Assembly: GCF_000373265.1 (NCBI RefSeq)
Contig: NZ_KB890765.1
Coordinates: 124,001-188,000 of the forward strand
Reading direction: 5' to 3'
DNA length: 64,000 nucleotides
Origin: Pontibacter roseus DSM 17521
GTDB taxonomy: Bacteria; Bacteroidota; Bacteroidia; Cytophagales; Hymenobacteraceae
Shown one piece after another: positions 45,796-54,724 of the stretch. The translations under genes were made by a program, and so were the position numbers. Every line of letters starts with the position of its first letter. Within the stretch, counting starts at the first letter, position 1. The notes below the pieces were generated by a model. That model saw only the letters and a program-made list of their open reading frames with translations. It had not been told where the DNA came from and did not search any database.

Positions 45796-46280
45796 AAAAC
45801 GGTTTTTAAAATATAAGGAGAAGCGCGTAGGGCTGGTTTTTGTAGGATAAGGTGCCATGCCTTGAAATGGCAGCTCCTGTTTTATGCTACTGCCTCATTT
45901 CAGCTATACCTTGCTACTTCATTGGTGTTTAGAATAAGCATTCCTGTGAGGAAGTGCCTAGCCAGGTATGACCTCCATTTGGAAGGCTGATTATCCCTAA
46001 TCTACCCGCTTATGCACCAGTATAGTCGTTATAGGTGTAGGATTATGATGGCGGACAAGCTATACACCAAAGAGGTACTGGATGAGACACCCTGAAAACG
46101 GGCAGCCTGTGGGTAGGGTAAAGGTGAAGGAAAGGCTTTAGAAGTAACAAGGGCTGACGTCGATTCTGGCTGGGGAGTAATTGCTCAAAAATTACTGAGG
46201 GCCTGCCACTTTATACCTTTTGTTTTGTAGCTTTGGCAGACATTTTTTGTAGGTATTCACCAACATATTACTGCCAACCC
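45796..46280. other. Divergent spacer between sucC and the ABC ATPase
   Basis: No gene is supported. The stretch contains a small palindrome AGTAATT-GCTCAAA-AATTACT near 46173-46193 and two TATACC copies. TATACCTTTTG at 46212-46222 resembles a -7 box in outline only. Confidence 0.35.
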
Positions 46281-46946
46281 GTGCTGCAAGTAGTCAACGT
46301 CCATAAAAAATACGGTTCATTAGAGGTGCTCAAAGGTATTGACCTGCTCATCAACGCAGGGGAGGTGGTCTCTATCGTGGGGGCCTCGGGCGCTGGCAAA
46401 AGCACACTGCTGCACATATTGGGCACCCTAGACTCTACCGATACCGGCGAAGTGCTGTTTGACGGGAAAAACATATCCCGGATGAATGCCACGGACCTTG
46501 CCCGGTTTCGCAACAAGCACATTGGCTTCATATTCCAGTTCCACAACCTGTTGCCGGAATTCACCGCCCTTGAGAATGCCAGCTTGCCCGGCTACCTGGC
46601 TGGTCGCCCCGAAAGAGAGGTGCGTGAGCAGGCGGCCAATCTGTTGGGTATGCTCAACCTCGCCCACCGCATGCACCACAAGCCCTCTGAACTGTCAGGC
46701 GGCGAGCAGCAGCGTACGGCTGTGGCACGCGCCCTCATCAACTCTCCCCGCATCATCTTTGCCGATGAACCCAGCGGCAACCTGGATTCGCACAACGCGC
46801 AGGAACTGCACGAAATCTTCTTCCGGCTGCGCAGCGAGTTCAACCAGACCTTCGTCATCGTGACGCACAACGAGCAACTGGCCACCATGGCCGACCGCAC
46901 GCTGGTGATGAAGGACGGCCTCATCGTACAGGAAGCTGTAAAATAA
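46281..46946 (+). CDS. lolD: LolD-type ABC transporter ATP-binding protein
   Basis: I start at the GTG at 46281 ([20 protein letters not shown]), since the family begins directly before the first strand. The in-frame start 48 bases upstream adds an odd Cys/Tyr-rich leader. The 221-aa protein has Walker [10 protein letters not shown], the LolD/MacB-type [18 protein letters not shown]-loop region, signature LSGGEQQR, and Walker [14 protein letters not shown]. LolD powers release of lipoproteins from the inner membrane. Its permease partner is not adjacent, so another role in the MacB group is possible. Confidence 0.85.
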   Translation: MLQVVNVHKKYGSLEVLKGIDLLINAGEVVSIVGASGAGKSTLLHILGTLDSTDTGEVLFDGKNISRMNATDLARFRNKHIGFIFQFHNLLPEFTALENASLPGYLAGRPEREVREQAANLLGMLNLAHRMHHKPSELSGGEQQRTAVARALINSPRIIFADEPSGNLDSHNAQELHEIFFRLRSEFNQTFVIVTHNEQLATMADRTLVMKDGLIVQEAVK

Positions 46947-47236
46947 CCCTTGCTTCGTTAAAGCTAATCCATTCCTGGGCAGTCCTGCTCAGGCTGATTC
47001 TCCACTTGCTATACCTATCCATCCACTCTTTGTACTTTTTACGTATTGTATATCCCCCCACAGCCATTCAGGTCAAAAACCGAAGGTATGCGGCAGGGGC
47101 AAACATAGCGCAAAAAAATAGTTTATAACTCATTGGTTTTCAATGCGTTGCAGTGTATATTTTTTTGTATTTTTTGCACCATTTGAGGAGCAGGTATGTT
47201 TGATATATGTACTAAAACCATGAAAGCTAACTAGAA

Positions 47237-48022
47237 ATGAGTCAAGTAAACAAAGAAACCAAAGTGGAGAAGCGGCCGAAGATTGAAAGCTATGATATAG
47301 CCAAATCGGACGAGACGCTTCACTTAGCCGTGGATTTGGCTAAGTTCATCAAAGAGAACCGATTGTTCCAGAACATACAAGGAAAAGAGTACGTGAACGT
47401 GGAAGGCTGGCAGTACGCTGGTTCCCGCCTTGGTATTCTGCCGGTGGTGGAGCATGTAGTGAACATCAGCACCGATGAGGAGATAAAGTACCAGGCTAAA
47501 GTGAACTTACTGGACCTGCGTAGCCAGCAAGTGGTGGGCGCAGGATTTGCCATCTGTTCTAATAAAGAGCAGGGCAAGAAGTACTACCAGGAGTTTGCGA
47601 TAGCCTCTATGGCGCAGACACGTGCCATTGGTAAGGCATACCGTAACATTCTGGCCTGGATTATCCGTGCGGCTGGTTATGAGCCTACTCCGGTGGAGGA
47701 AATGGATTATGCAGGCAATGAGCAAACAGCCAAGCCAGCCGTACCTACAGAGAAGAAGGCAACGATGAAGGCCGCTCCTGCCACCGCTGCTGCTGAGGCC
47801 GCCGCTGCAGACGCGGAGCCAACGCCAGGCGTACGCTATGCATCGGCTAAGCAGAAGGAGGAAATCATTCGCCTGTTGAACAACCCGGTGATTACGCGCC
47901 AGGAGAAAACGAAGATGTTGCTCAACATCAACCGTTTTGACGAGGAGCGTGCCGCGCAGGCCATCGATAAGCTGAAGAAAGTAATCGAAGACCGTGAAGA
48001 CGGACAGTCCGCTGCCGCTTAA
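47237..48022 (+). CDS. Protein with a phage-type domain, 261 aa, unknown function
   Basis: I do not know a characterised member. Residues 20-160 contain a block seen in many phage and plasmid proteins near recombination genes: YVNVEGWQYAGSRLGILP, a central beta-rich stretch with GAGFAICSNKE, and the signature EFAIASMAQTRAIGKAYRN followed by AAGYEPTPVEEM. Residues 160-200 form an Ala/Pro-rich linker. Residues 200-255 are a small helical domain (YASAKQKEEIIRLLNN, then TKMLLNINRFDEERAAQAIDK) of the type that ends single-strand annealing proteins. A role in DNA recombination or replication is inference only. The gene is alone, with its own terminator. Confidence 0.7.
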   Translation: MSQVNKETKVEKRPKIESYDIAKSDETLHLAVDLAKFIKENRLFQNIQGKEYVNVEGWQYAGSRLGILPVVEHVVNISTDEEIKYQAKVNLLDLRSQQVVGAGFAICSNKEQGKKYYQEFAIASMAQTRAIGKAYRNILAWIIRAAGYEPTPVEEMDYAGNEQTAKPAVPTEKKATMKAAPATAAAEAAAADAEPTPGVRYASAKQKEEIIRLLNNPVITRQEKTKMLLNINRFDEERAAQAIDKLKKVIEDREDGQSAAA

Positions 48023-48046
48023 TTTGCCGAAATATCTACCAGTAGT

Positions 48047-48077
48047 AAAGCCCGCCTCTTTTGAGGCGGGCTTTTTT
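48047..48077 (+). terminator. Hairpin terminator
   Basis: AAAGCCCGCCTC and its exact complement (12 bp, loop TTTT) are followed by six T. It serves the gene ending at 48022. Confidence 0.88.
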
Positions 48078-48197
48078 GTTGGGGTTGCTTGTAAGGTATA
48101 GCGATGCATTAGTTGCTGCTTTTGCTTTATGCTCTGTAGCATCGGCATTGCTGTTCGCACGCTGAGTTGTCTTATAGCTTCGCCTGTGCGGCGGGCA

Positions 48198-48277
48198 CCT
48201 ACTTTTTGTCTTGACACAAAAAGTAGGCAAAAAAGTCAAGACGCTCCAAACTCGCTGACCGCTCAGACAGTGGAGCG
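48198..48277. repeat. Intergenic element with two competing hairpins
   Basis: CCTACTTTTTGT and its exact complement (48198-48209, 48216-48227) form a 12-bp stem with loop CTTGAC. GTCTTGAC (48208-48215) can pair instead with GTCAAGAC (48235-48242), and CGCTCCA (48242-48248) with TGGAGCG (48271-48277). The core TTTTTGTCTTGACACAAAAA resembles short repeats that I recall from other Bacteroidota genomes. Confidence 0.6.
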
Positions 48278-48474
48278 CCGTAAGGTGCACCTGGCTGGTG
48301 CTGCTGCCCTGTATCTGCTGTTGTAGGTATGTCTTGCTATACCTGCCAGTGTCCTGTGCTACAGCGCTTCAATGTCACGAACAGTAACGGCAGAAAGTCC
48401 CCCTTCGAAGGGGGCAGGAGTGGATATAGCATGGTGGCGTCACCAGCGGCCGCAGCCAAGGAGTGACCTACCCA

Positions 48475-48574
48475 GTCCTTGGGTGGAGCGCCTTGTAGTG
48501 TTGCGGTGCCGCGACAGCGGCAGCCCGCAGCGCAGCGAGGAGCAGCTTCAATACACCGCGCTCCGCCCAAGGAC
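48475..48574. repeat. Long imperfect inverted repeat in a gene-poor stretch
   Basis: The 17-base arm at 48475-48491 (GTCCTTGGGTGGAGCGC) pairs with 48558-48574 with one mismatch. The 66-base centre is GC-rich and can itself fold around 48510-48530. A perfect palindrome, TTGAGCGCTCAA, follows at 48589-48600. The open frames that span it have no plausible protein character. Confidence 0.6.
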
Positions 48575-48808
48575 GATGCCCCCGCGGCTTGAGCGCTCAA
48601 ACAGTAGCTATGAAAAGATAAGTATAAGGGCACTGGAGCGGCAGAGGCTACACCAGCAACAGGATTGCCAGCAAACCGCGACAGGTACCAGCAAGGACCT
48701 TGAAGGCGAAATGGATTTATATCCAAAAGAAGTTAACGCTGAAATAACAGGCATGAACGATGACTTCTGTCAGCTATAGTTTATCTTCGCTACACAAACC
48801 AGGCATCC

Positions 48809-50719
48809 TTGCACGATATCCACCACATACTAAAGACCTACTGGGGCTATGACCAATTCCGGCCATTGCAGGAGGATATTATCCAGTCTGTGCTGGCGGG
48901 GCAGGATACGCTCGCACTGCTGCCGACGGGTGGCGGAAAGTCTATCTGCTTTCAGGTGCCGGCCATGGTGCAGGAAGGCATTTGTCTGGTCATCACACCG
49001 CTGATTGCGCTGATGAAGGACCAGGCAGAACAGCTTAAAAAGCGAGGTATACCGGCCGTGGCCATTTACTCGGGCATGAACCGACGCGAGATTGACATTG
49101 CGCTGGATAACTGCGTGTATGGCAACATCAAGTTCCTATACCTGTCGCCGGAGCGTCTGCTCACCGACCTGTTTCAGGAGCGGGTAAAGCGGATGAAGGT
49201 TAACTTGTTGTCTGTGGATGAGGCACACTGTATCTCGCAGTGGGGCTATGATTTCCGGCCGCCCTACCTGCAGTTGGCCGAGCTGCGGGAAGTGCTGCCT
49301 CAGGTGCCGGTGCTGGCGCTGACGGCCACCGCCACCGAGCAGGTGCGGCAGGACATACAGGAGAAGCTGGCCTTCAAAAAGCAGAACGTATTCGTTAAGA
49401 GTTTTGCGCGCGCCAACCTCTCTTATTCCTGCCTCTATACCGAAGACAAAGTAGGACGCACTCTGGAGATACTGCAGCGCGTGCCAGGGCAGGCCATTGT
49501 GTATGTGCGGAGCCGCCGGCAAACAGTGGAACTGGCGAAGTTCCTGCAGAGCCGGCGCATTGCGGCGGCGGCCTACCATGCCGGGCTCAAATTTGAGGAG
49601 CGGAACAGAGTGCAGAATGCCTGGATACAGGACAAGGTGCGCGTGATAGTGGCCACTAACGCCTTCGGAATGGGTATAGACAAGCCGGACGTGCGGCTGG
49701 TGGTGCATCTGGACCTGCCCGAAAGTCTGGAAGCGTACTACCAGGAGGCCGGACGGGCCGGACGCGATGAGAAATATGCCTACGCCACCCTGCTCTATGG
49801 CCCCAGCGACACGAAAGATTTGATGCAGAAGGTAGCCGAGGCGCACCCGCCTCTGGAACTCATCCGCCGGGTATACCAATGCCTTGCCAACTACTACCAG
49901 ATTGCGGTGGGGAGCGGTCTGATGAGCAGCTTCGATTTCGACCTGGCTGCTTTCTCCAAGAACTACAAGCTCAAGCCGCTGGAGGTGCACCACGTCATGA
50001 AAAGGCTGGAGGGGGAAGGGTATATCCAACTCAACGAGTCTTACTACATGCCCTCACGGCTCTTCCTGCTGCTCGACAACATGGCCCTGTATGAGTTTCA
50101 GGTGGCCAACGCGGAGCACGACGCGCTGCTGCGCCTGCTATTGCGGGTATATGGCGGAGAGGCCTTCACTACCTTTGTGAAGATATCGGAGCGGAAGCTG
50201 GCGGAGCTGTTGAAGAAACCGGAGCAGGAGGTGCGCCGCAAGCTAGAGTACCTGCACAAACTGCAAGTGCTGGTGTACGAGCCGCAGCACGACTCACCAC
50301 AGGTGGTTTTCACCACCCCGCGCCTCGATGCCGCCAACCTGCCGCTCAACCACAAAAAGCTGGAGCAGTTGCGGGAGCGGGCACTGGAGCAGGTGAAAGA
50401 GATGGCACACTACGTGGAAACCTCTGACCGCTGCCGCACCCAACTGCTGCTGGAGTACTTCGGGGAGCTGAATGACAAGAGCTGCCGCATCTGCGACTAT
50501 TGCCTGGCCCAGCGCAAGAAAGAACGGGAAGGGCAGGAGCAACAGCTGCTGCGGGACAAGCTACTGACATTGGTGCAGGAAAAGCCGCTGCTCCCAAGAG
50601 AGCTGGTGCAAAAGTTCGAACCCAAGCATTCCCAAACGGTGACCTCCCTCATCCGTGAACTGCTGGACCTGGGCAGGCTCCGGTGCGAAGACAGCGGCAA
50701 ATTGCTGGTGACGGAGTAG
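48809..50719 (+). CDS. recQ: RecQ-family ATP-dependent DNA helicase
   Basis: The 636-aa protein has Walker A LPTGGGKS (residues 38-45), DEAH at 137-140 (SVDEAHCISQWGYDF), motif VI with YYQEAGRAGRDEK, and the RecQ zinc cluster with Cys residues in RCRTQLLLEYFGE and SCRICDYC. The C-terminus is a short helical region, not a recognisable HRDC domain. Translation seems to start at a TTG (48809), because no in-frame ATG or GTG lies between the upstream stop and the family start HDIHHILKTYWGYDQFRPLQ. RecQ unwinds DNA in recombination and fork repair. Confidence 0.92.
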   Translation: MHDIHHILKTYWGYDQFRPLQEDIIQSVLAGQDTLALLPTGGGKSICFQVPAMVQEGICLVITPLIALMKDQAEQLKKRGIPAVAIYSGMNRREIDIALDNCVYGNIKFLYLSPERLLTDLFQERVKRMKVNLLSVDEAHCISQWGYDFRPPYLQLAELREVLPQVPVLALTATATEQVRQDIQEKLAFKKQNVFVKSFARANLSYSCLYTEDKVGRTLEILQRVPGQAIVYVRSRRQTVELAKFLQSRRIAAAAYHAGLKFEERNRVQNAWIQDKVRVIVATNAFGMGIDKPDVRLVVHLDLPESLEAYYQEAGRAGRDEKYAYATLLYGPSDTKDLMQKVAEAHPPLELIRRVYQCLANYYQIAVGSGLMSSFDFDLAAFSKNYKLKPLEVHHVMKRLEGEGYIQLNESYYMPSRLFLLLDNMALYEFQVANAEHDALLRLLLRVYGGEAFTTFVKISERKLAELLKKPEQEVRRKLEYLHKLQVLVYEPQHDSPQVVFTTPRLDAANLPLNHKKLEQLRERALEQVKEMAHYVETSDRCRTQLLLEYFGELNDKSCRICDYCLAQRKKEREGQEQQLLRDKLLTLVQEKPLLPRELVQKFEPKHSQTVTSLIRELLDLGRLRCEDSGKLLVTE

Positions 50720-50740
50720 AAAAGCGGAACGCTCCTTCGC

Positions 50741-50789
50741 TATACCTATACCTATACCTATACCTATACCTATACCTATACCTATACCT
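50741..50789. repeat. Tandem array of eight TATACC units
   Basis: Eight perfect copies of the hexamer TATACC run without a break from 50741 to 50788 and end with a T, 22 bases after the recQ stop. The unit equals the reverse complement of the GGTATA motif dispersed through the whole window. Confidence 0.95.
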
Positions 50790-51016
50790 GGCTGCTGGTT
50801 CGGCCATGGCACAAAAGGTGTAACATAGAAGCATACCCGATGCCTTTCGTATAGAATTTCTATTTGACTTAATAAGCGTTTGGGAAACTTACATATCCGC
50901 TATCTGGTGCTGGATGTGCATATGAGGAGCTTGGTTTTCCCCCGAGGAAGTATGCTGGTTCGCCTTAAGTTAGACCGTTGTTGCAGCTGTGAGAGGTATA
51001 GCGCGTAACTACGCCC

Positions 51017-51496
51017 TCACAGGTTATACCTGGCCTTCACTTCGTAGAGCCGGTCGAGCACCTCGCTCAGTTTGGTGCCGGTCAGGAAGTCAAGTCCAAT
51101 GCGCCGCCGTTCCCCGTTGGCCATTAGTACTTCAAACGCCTCTGGGCTTATCCGGAGCTCCTTCGCCCATGTCCAGAACACGGTGTTCTCTAGTGTGAGC
51201 TCTCCCCTCTGAAATGCGTACTGGCTCTGGTGCAGCGTAAACCTCTCCTCGTCAATGTATAGGTAGCTGTTGTCGAGCACCTTCAGGAAATCTTCTCCAT
51301 TGGCCGCTTTCAGTACCCGGTAACTGGCGAAGGCGAACAGTAGGAACATCAGGCTGCTGAAGACGGTGAACTTAGAAAAGATGATGACCACCCCAATTAG
51401 GAACAGGATGGCCGCCATCACCTTGTAGAAGTTGGCTTTTTTCTCAAGCTCCATGGGTTGTGGCGGTATAGGCAAGTTTATCTTCAGGCTGTTCAT
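51017..51496 (-). CDS. Hypothetical membrane protein, 159 aa
   Basis: There is no known family. Two adjacent hydrophobic helices (residues 25-42 and 45-62, ILFLIGVVIIF and LMFLLFAFASY) are followed by about 95 soluble residues with a PH-like rhythm (LYIDEERFTLHQSQYAFQRG, WTWAKELRISPEAFEVLMANG, RRIGLDFLTG). The PH-like remark is a guess from strand pattern. It is a single gene with spacers on both sides. Confidence 0.62.
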   Translation of the reverse strand: MNSLKINLPIPPQPMELEKKANFYKVMAAILFLIGVVIIFSKFTVFSSLMFLLFAFASYRVLKAANGEDFLKVLDNSYLYIDEERFTLHQSQYAFQRGELTLENTVFWTWAKELRISPEAFEVLMANGERRRIGLDFLTGTKLSEVLDRLYEVKARYNL

Positions 51497-51937
51497 AGTA
51501 ATAGTATTCTTAGTTGAAGTATAAATATAAACCTAATGTGTTTTTTATGCAATTTTCCTGTTTAGCATTTTAGTGTATACCTCCTATGAACTGGTGAATG
51601 TGCTCCATGTGGTTTCCAATGACGGAAGCGGCTAAATCAAGTTCATCCCATGCTTTCTACTATGTCCAAACTCTACCATTTCATTGGCCACTTTAGACCC
51701 TCCCTATAAGTCATCTGCCAAAAAAAGCCCCAAAGTGGGTTTAATGTATAAGAAAAGCAGGTTTTAGTTGACCTTTTGTAGGCTTCGCCATGTTATGGCT
51801 TGGGGGTACATTTAATCTGCTTCGTGCTATCATAAAGTATAGTCACGCAACCTGTCGCCGGGTTGAGTAGTGCTGGTTCTATTCCGAATACGGGTTAATG
51901 CATGTTGTGCGGATTGAGAGATTTTAAGGTATAGACT
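51497..51937. other. Spacer of about 440 bases before the AraC gene
   Basis: No gene is supported. The sequence is AT-richer than its surroundings, with a short weak hairpin near 51726-51746 and two GGTATA/TATACC copies. No promoter pair was identified with confidence. Confidence 0.35.
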
Positions 51938-52846
51938 GTGCCCAAAAACGAGATTTTGACCTATGATACGATTGCTGCCTTTGAGAGAATTGTAAATAAA
52001 GATGAAAGGCCCTACGACCCGGGCCTGATGGTGCTGCCAGGCACCTTGCAGGAAAGGCACAAGAAAGTAGACCCGAAGCTGGGGATTCCAGCCTTGAGGA
52101 GAGGCTTTCATCTGATTTACCTGCTGCTGGACGGTCCGCACGACATACGGCTGGATGAGAAGCACCAGTGGTTGAAACCCCATGACCTAGTGATTGTCCC
52201 TGAAAGCCTCGTGTACGCGTCTGGCCACATTTCGGAATGCAAGGGCTTCTGCCTGGAGTTCAATACCGATTTTCTGCAGCCCATCCTGAACGGCTCGCTC
52301 ACCGACCAATTCCCATTCTTTGACATGGAGGCGGTGCATATCATCAGCCTTACCGCCAAGGAAAGCCACCTGATTCAACGCGTGTTCCTGGATTTGATTG
52401 AAGTCAACGAGTCCTCGTCCCGAGAGAAATCCCAGCTGCTGCGCGACTACGTGCACATTCTGCTGTTGCTCATCCGCGACTGCTACAAGGCCAGGTATAC
52501 CGTGCACATACAGGACAAGGCCACCCGCGCCGTGCGCATCACCAACGACTTCAAGCACCTGGTGGAGAAGAACTTTAAAGAGATGCACGAGGTGCAGCAG
52601 TATGCCAATCTGCTCAACATCACGCCCAAGCATCTGTCAGATGTGGTGAGGAGTACCACTGGCAAGCCACCTCACGATATCATCAATAACATGCTGCTGC
52701 TGGAGGCGAAAGCCCTACTCACCAGCACCGACAAGCCCATCGCGGAGATTGCCTACCTGCTCAATTTCGACGACCAGTCGCACTTCAGCCACTTCATCAA
52801 GCGCAAAACGGGCCAGACTCCGCTCGCCATCCGCAAAGTCCGCTGA
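51938..52846 (+). CDS. AraC-family transcriptional regulator
   Basis: Translation appears to start at a GTG (51938) followed by PKNEILTYDTIAAFERI. The 302-aa protein has a cupin-like N-terminal sensor (HDIRLDEKHQWLKPHDLVIV) and a C-terminal AraC DNA-binding domain (YANLLNITPKHLSDVVRSTT, IAEIAYLLNFDDQSHFSHFI, then TPLAIR). This is the Bacteroidota type with a loosely conserved sensor. It lies 92 bases before a methyltransferase on the same strand and may control it or a distant target. Confidence 0.88.
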   Translation: MPKNEILTYDTIAAFERIVNKDERPYDPGLMVLPGTLQERHKKVDPKLGIPALRRGFHLIYLLLDGPHDIRLDEKHQWLKPHDLVIVPESLVYASGHISECKGFCLEFNTDFLQPILNGSLTDQFPFFDMEAVHIISLTAKESHLIQRVFLDLIEVNESSSREKSQLLRDYVHILLLLIRDCYKARYTVHIQDKATRAVRITNDFKHLVEKNFKEMHEVQQYANLLNITPKHLSDVVRSTTGKPPHDIINNMLLLEAKALLTSTDKPIAEIAYLLNFDDQSHFSHFIKRKTGQTPLAIRKVR

Positions 52847-52938
52847 TTGGTACAAAACATTCCGCTATTCCTACAATACTTTAGGTATGTAGTTGTGTAA
52901 TTTTCAGCCAGTTACCAACTACTAATTACCTAATCATC

Positions 52939-54003
52939 ATGGAAACACATGCAATTCTACCAAAAGAAATCAGTACCAGGAAAATAGCCGACTTCGTGAA
53001 GCACGTCATGGCTGACCTGCATGCTACTGAAAACACCAACCTAACCTACGTGGGAAGCAAGTTGGGTCTGTACAAAGCAATGGCTTACGCAGGCCCTCTG
53101 ACTGCCCAGGATGTGGCGCTCCGCTCCGGAGCTCCTCTGAATACAATCGAAAAATGGCTCGAGAGCCAAGCCGAGAGGCATTATATTGAATACGACCCAA
53201 TCATGAATACCTATACCTTACCCACCGAACACGCCATCGCAATGACGGACAGCAAGAGCCCCTTCTACATAGGAGGCCGCTTCCTGTCACCCAAGACCAT
53301 ACGACCTGAGAAACCCGAGAACAGCCTGGTTGCAACCATACACGCATCAAATTGCTCAGAAGAGCATGAAGGGCTGGAGGATACCTCGGCACGGTTCTTC
53401 AACAAAGAGTACATTACCGGCCTGTTTCAGGTATGGCTGCCCGGCATTGAGGGGCTGACAGCCAGACTAGAGGCAGGTATAGCGGTGGCCGATTTGGGTT
53501 GCGGACGACACGGCGCCACAACACTAATGCTGGCGGAGGCGTTTCCGGCTTCTGACTTCTACGGGTTCGACAACTACGAATCGTCTGTGGAGCGGGCCAG
53601 CCTGCTAGCCAAGGAAAAAAGAATCAGCAATGCCCACTTCGCGCTGGCCACTACCGAGCAGGTGCACGCACACCAATACGACCTAATCACTTTGATTGAA
53701 TGCGTGCGTAACATAGGCGAGATGCCTGAACTGCTACGGGGCTGCTACGAGGTTCTGAAGCCAAACGGCATACTCGTGGTGGTAGAGGCCAAGCAGAAGG
53801 ACAGGGTGGAAGAGGAGCGCTACCAGCGTTTGAGGTCAGCGCACGCCATGCCTGTGGGCTACCAGCACGAAGCGAACTTCATAGAAGTCGGCGGTGACCG
53901 CAGTGAAAGGGAACTAGAGGCGGTAGCCCGGGCTGCTGGCTTCACCTACTTCAACAGCGTGGCTGAGACCACACTGGACAACGTGTATGAGCTCAGACCC
54001 TGA
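52939..54003 (+). CDS. SAM-dependent methyltransferase with N-terminal winged helix (Rv2258c-like)
   Basis: In this 354-aa protein residues 15-105 look like a winged-helix dimerisation domain (LTYVGSKLGLYKAMAYAGPL, TAQDVALRSGAPLNTIEKWL). The SAM domain has motif I VADLGCGRHGATT (near residue 177), the acidic FYGFDNYESS, and LLRGCYEVLKPNGILVVVEA. The layout matches the Mycobacterium Rv2258c-like group of small-molecule methyltransferases. The substrate is unknown. A hairpin terminator follows, and the gene is downstream of an AraC regulator. Confidence 0.85.
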   Translation: METHAILPKEISTRKIADFVKHVMADLHATENTNLTYVGSKLGLYKAMAYAGPLTAQDVALRSGAPLNTIEKWLESQAERHYIEYDPIMNTYTLPTEHAIAMTDSKSPFYIGGRFLSPKTIRPEKPENSLVATIHASNCSEEHEGLEDTSARFFNKEYITGLFQVWLPGIEGLTARLEAGIAVADLGCGRHGATTLMLAEAFPASDFYGFDNYESSVERASLLAKEKRISNAHFALATTEQVHAHQYDLITLIECVRNIGEMPELLRGCYEVLKPNGILVVVEAKQKDRVEEERYQRLRSAHAMPVGYQHEANFIEVGGDRSERELEAVARAAGFTYFNSVAETTLDNVYELRP

Positions 54004-54038
54004 GCGGCCTGGGTAACAATGAAGCGGGAAAGCAGGAG

Positions 54039-54078
54039 AGTGCCCCGGGAGAGGAGAAGCTGTCGGGGCACTTCTTTT
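54039..54078. terminator. Hairpin terminator between converging genes
   Basis: AGTGCCCCG and its exact complement (9 bp, 16-base loop) are followed by a T-rich end. It lies between the methyltransferase and the lipoprotein stops. Confidence 0.7.
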
Positions 54079-54088
54079 CAGGCCTTCT

Positions 54089-54541
54089 CTAGAGTTTCAC
54101 CTCCACCACTTCGGTCTCGGCCTCTGGCTGCAGGGTTTGCTGATGGGCGAAGGTGGTCTGGTAACCGTCTATGGAGACCACTTTGGAGATGCTCACCGTC
54201 ACCTGCTCGTCCAGCCTGTTCACCTGGGGCAACCTTCGGGCGAACTGCAGGCTGGCAGCCTTGGAAGGCATGTCCCGGAAAGCCGCCCAGCTGATGGTCG
54301 TATCCAGCACCACGGTCTCCTTGTGCGGATTTTGGGCCAGTCGCCGGAGCTGGAGGTGCAGCCGCATGTTGGAGTTGTTCCAACGGGAGTCGCGGTAGTC
54401 GGCCTCGGTGAAGATGTGGAAAGTGATTTGTTTGTCGAAAGTGGTCGCCATGGGCTGCGGCGTCTCTTCGTCCTTGTCGCAGCCTGTGAGGGAAAGCAAC
54501 AGGAGGGCCATGAGCGGCATCCTGAAAAATTTGGGAAACAT
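54089..54541 (-). CDS. Hypothetical lipoprotein, 150 aa
   Basis: The signal ends at LSLTGCDKDEE, with lipid Cys21 preceded by LTG. The mature part is beta-rich with regular strands (QITFHIFTEADYRDSR, NMRLHLQLRRLAQNP, EQVTVSISKVVSIDGY). No family is recognised. It is probably anchored in a membrane facing the periplasm. Confidence 0.65.
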   Translation of the reverse strand: MFPKFFRMPLMALLLLSLTGCDKDEETPQPMATTFDKQITFHIFTEADYRDSRWNNSNMRLHLQLRRLAQNPHKETVVLDTTISWAAFRDMPSKAASLQFARRLPQVNRLDEQVTVSISKVVSIDGYQTTFAHQQTLQPEAETEVVEVKL

Positions 54542-54724
54542 AAGCGTAAACGTAAGGTATAGCCTGAGATTTAAGTTCGTGTGCGGAGATGCACCTACTG
54601 AACCGTACGGCTACCCGTGGCTTCTGTTAGCCCGAAATAAAAGAATATTTTAATGTTGTCTGCTGCCTGTGACGCAGGCAGTATGCGACAAGTGCCCTAG
54701 GTATAAATGCGTCTGGTATGGGTG

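Noticed and set aside
48372..48779. A 135-codon plus-strand frame and a 129-codon minus-strand frame before recQ
   Set aside because: Both cross inverted repeats, have odd composition and no recognised motif or domain.
50741..50789. CRISPR array
   Set aside because: The units are 6 bases with no spacers, so this is a microsatellite. No Cas genes or repeat-spacer pattern occur in the window.
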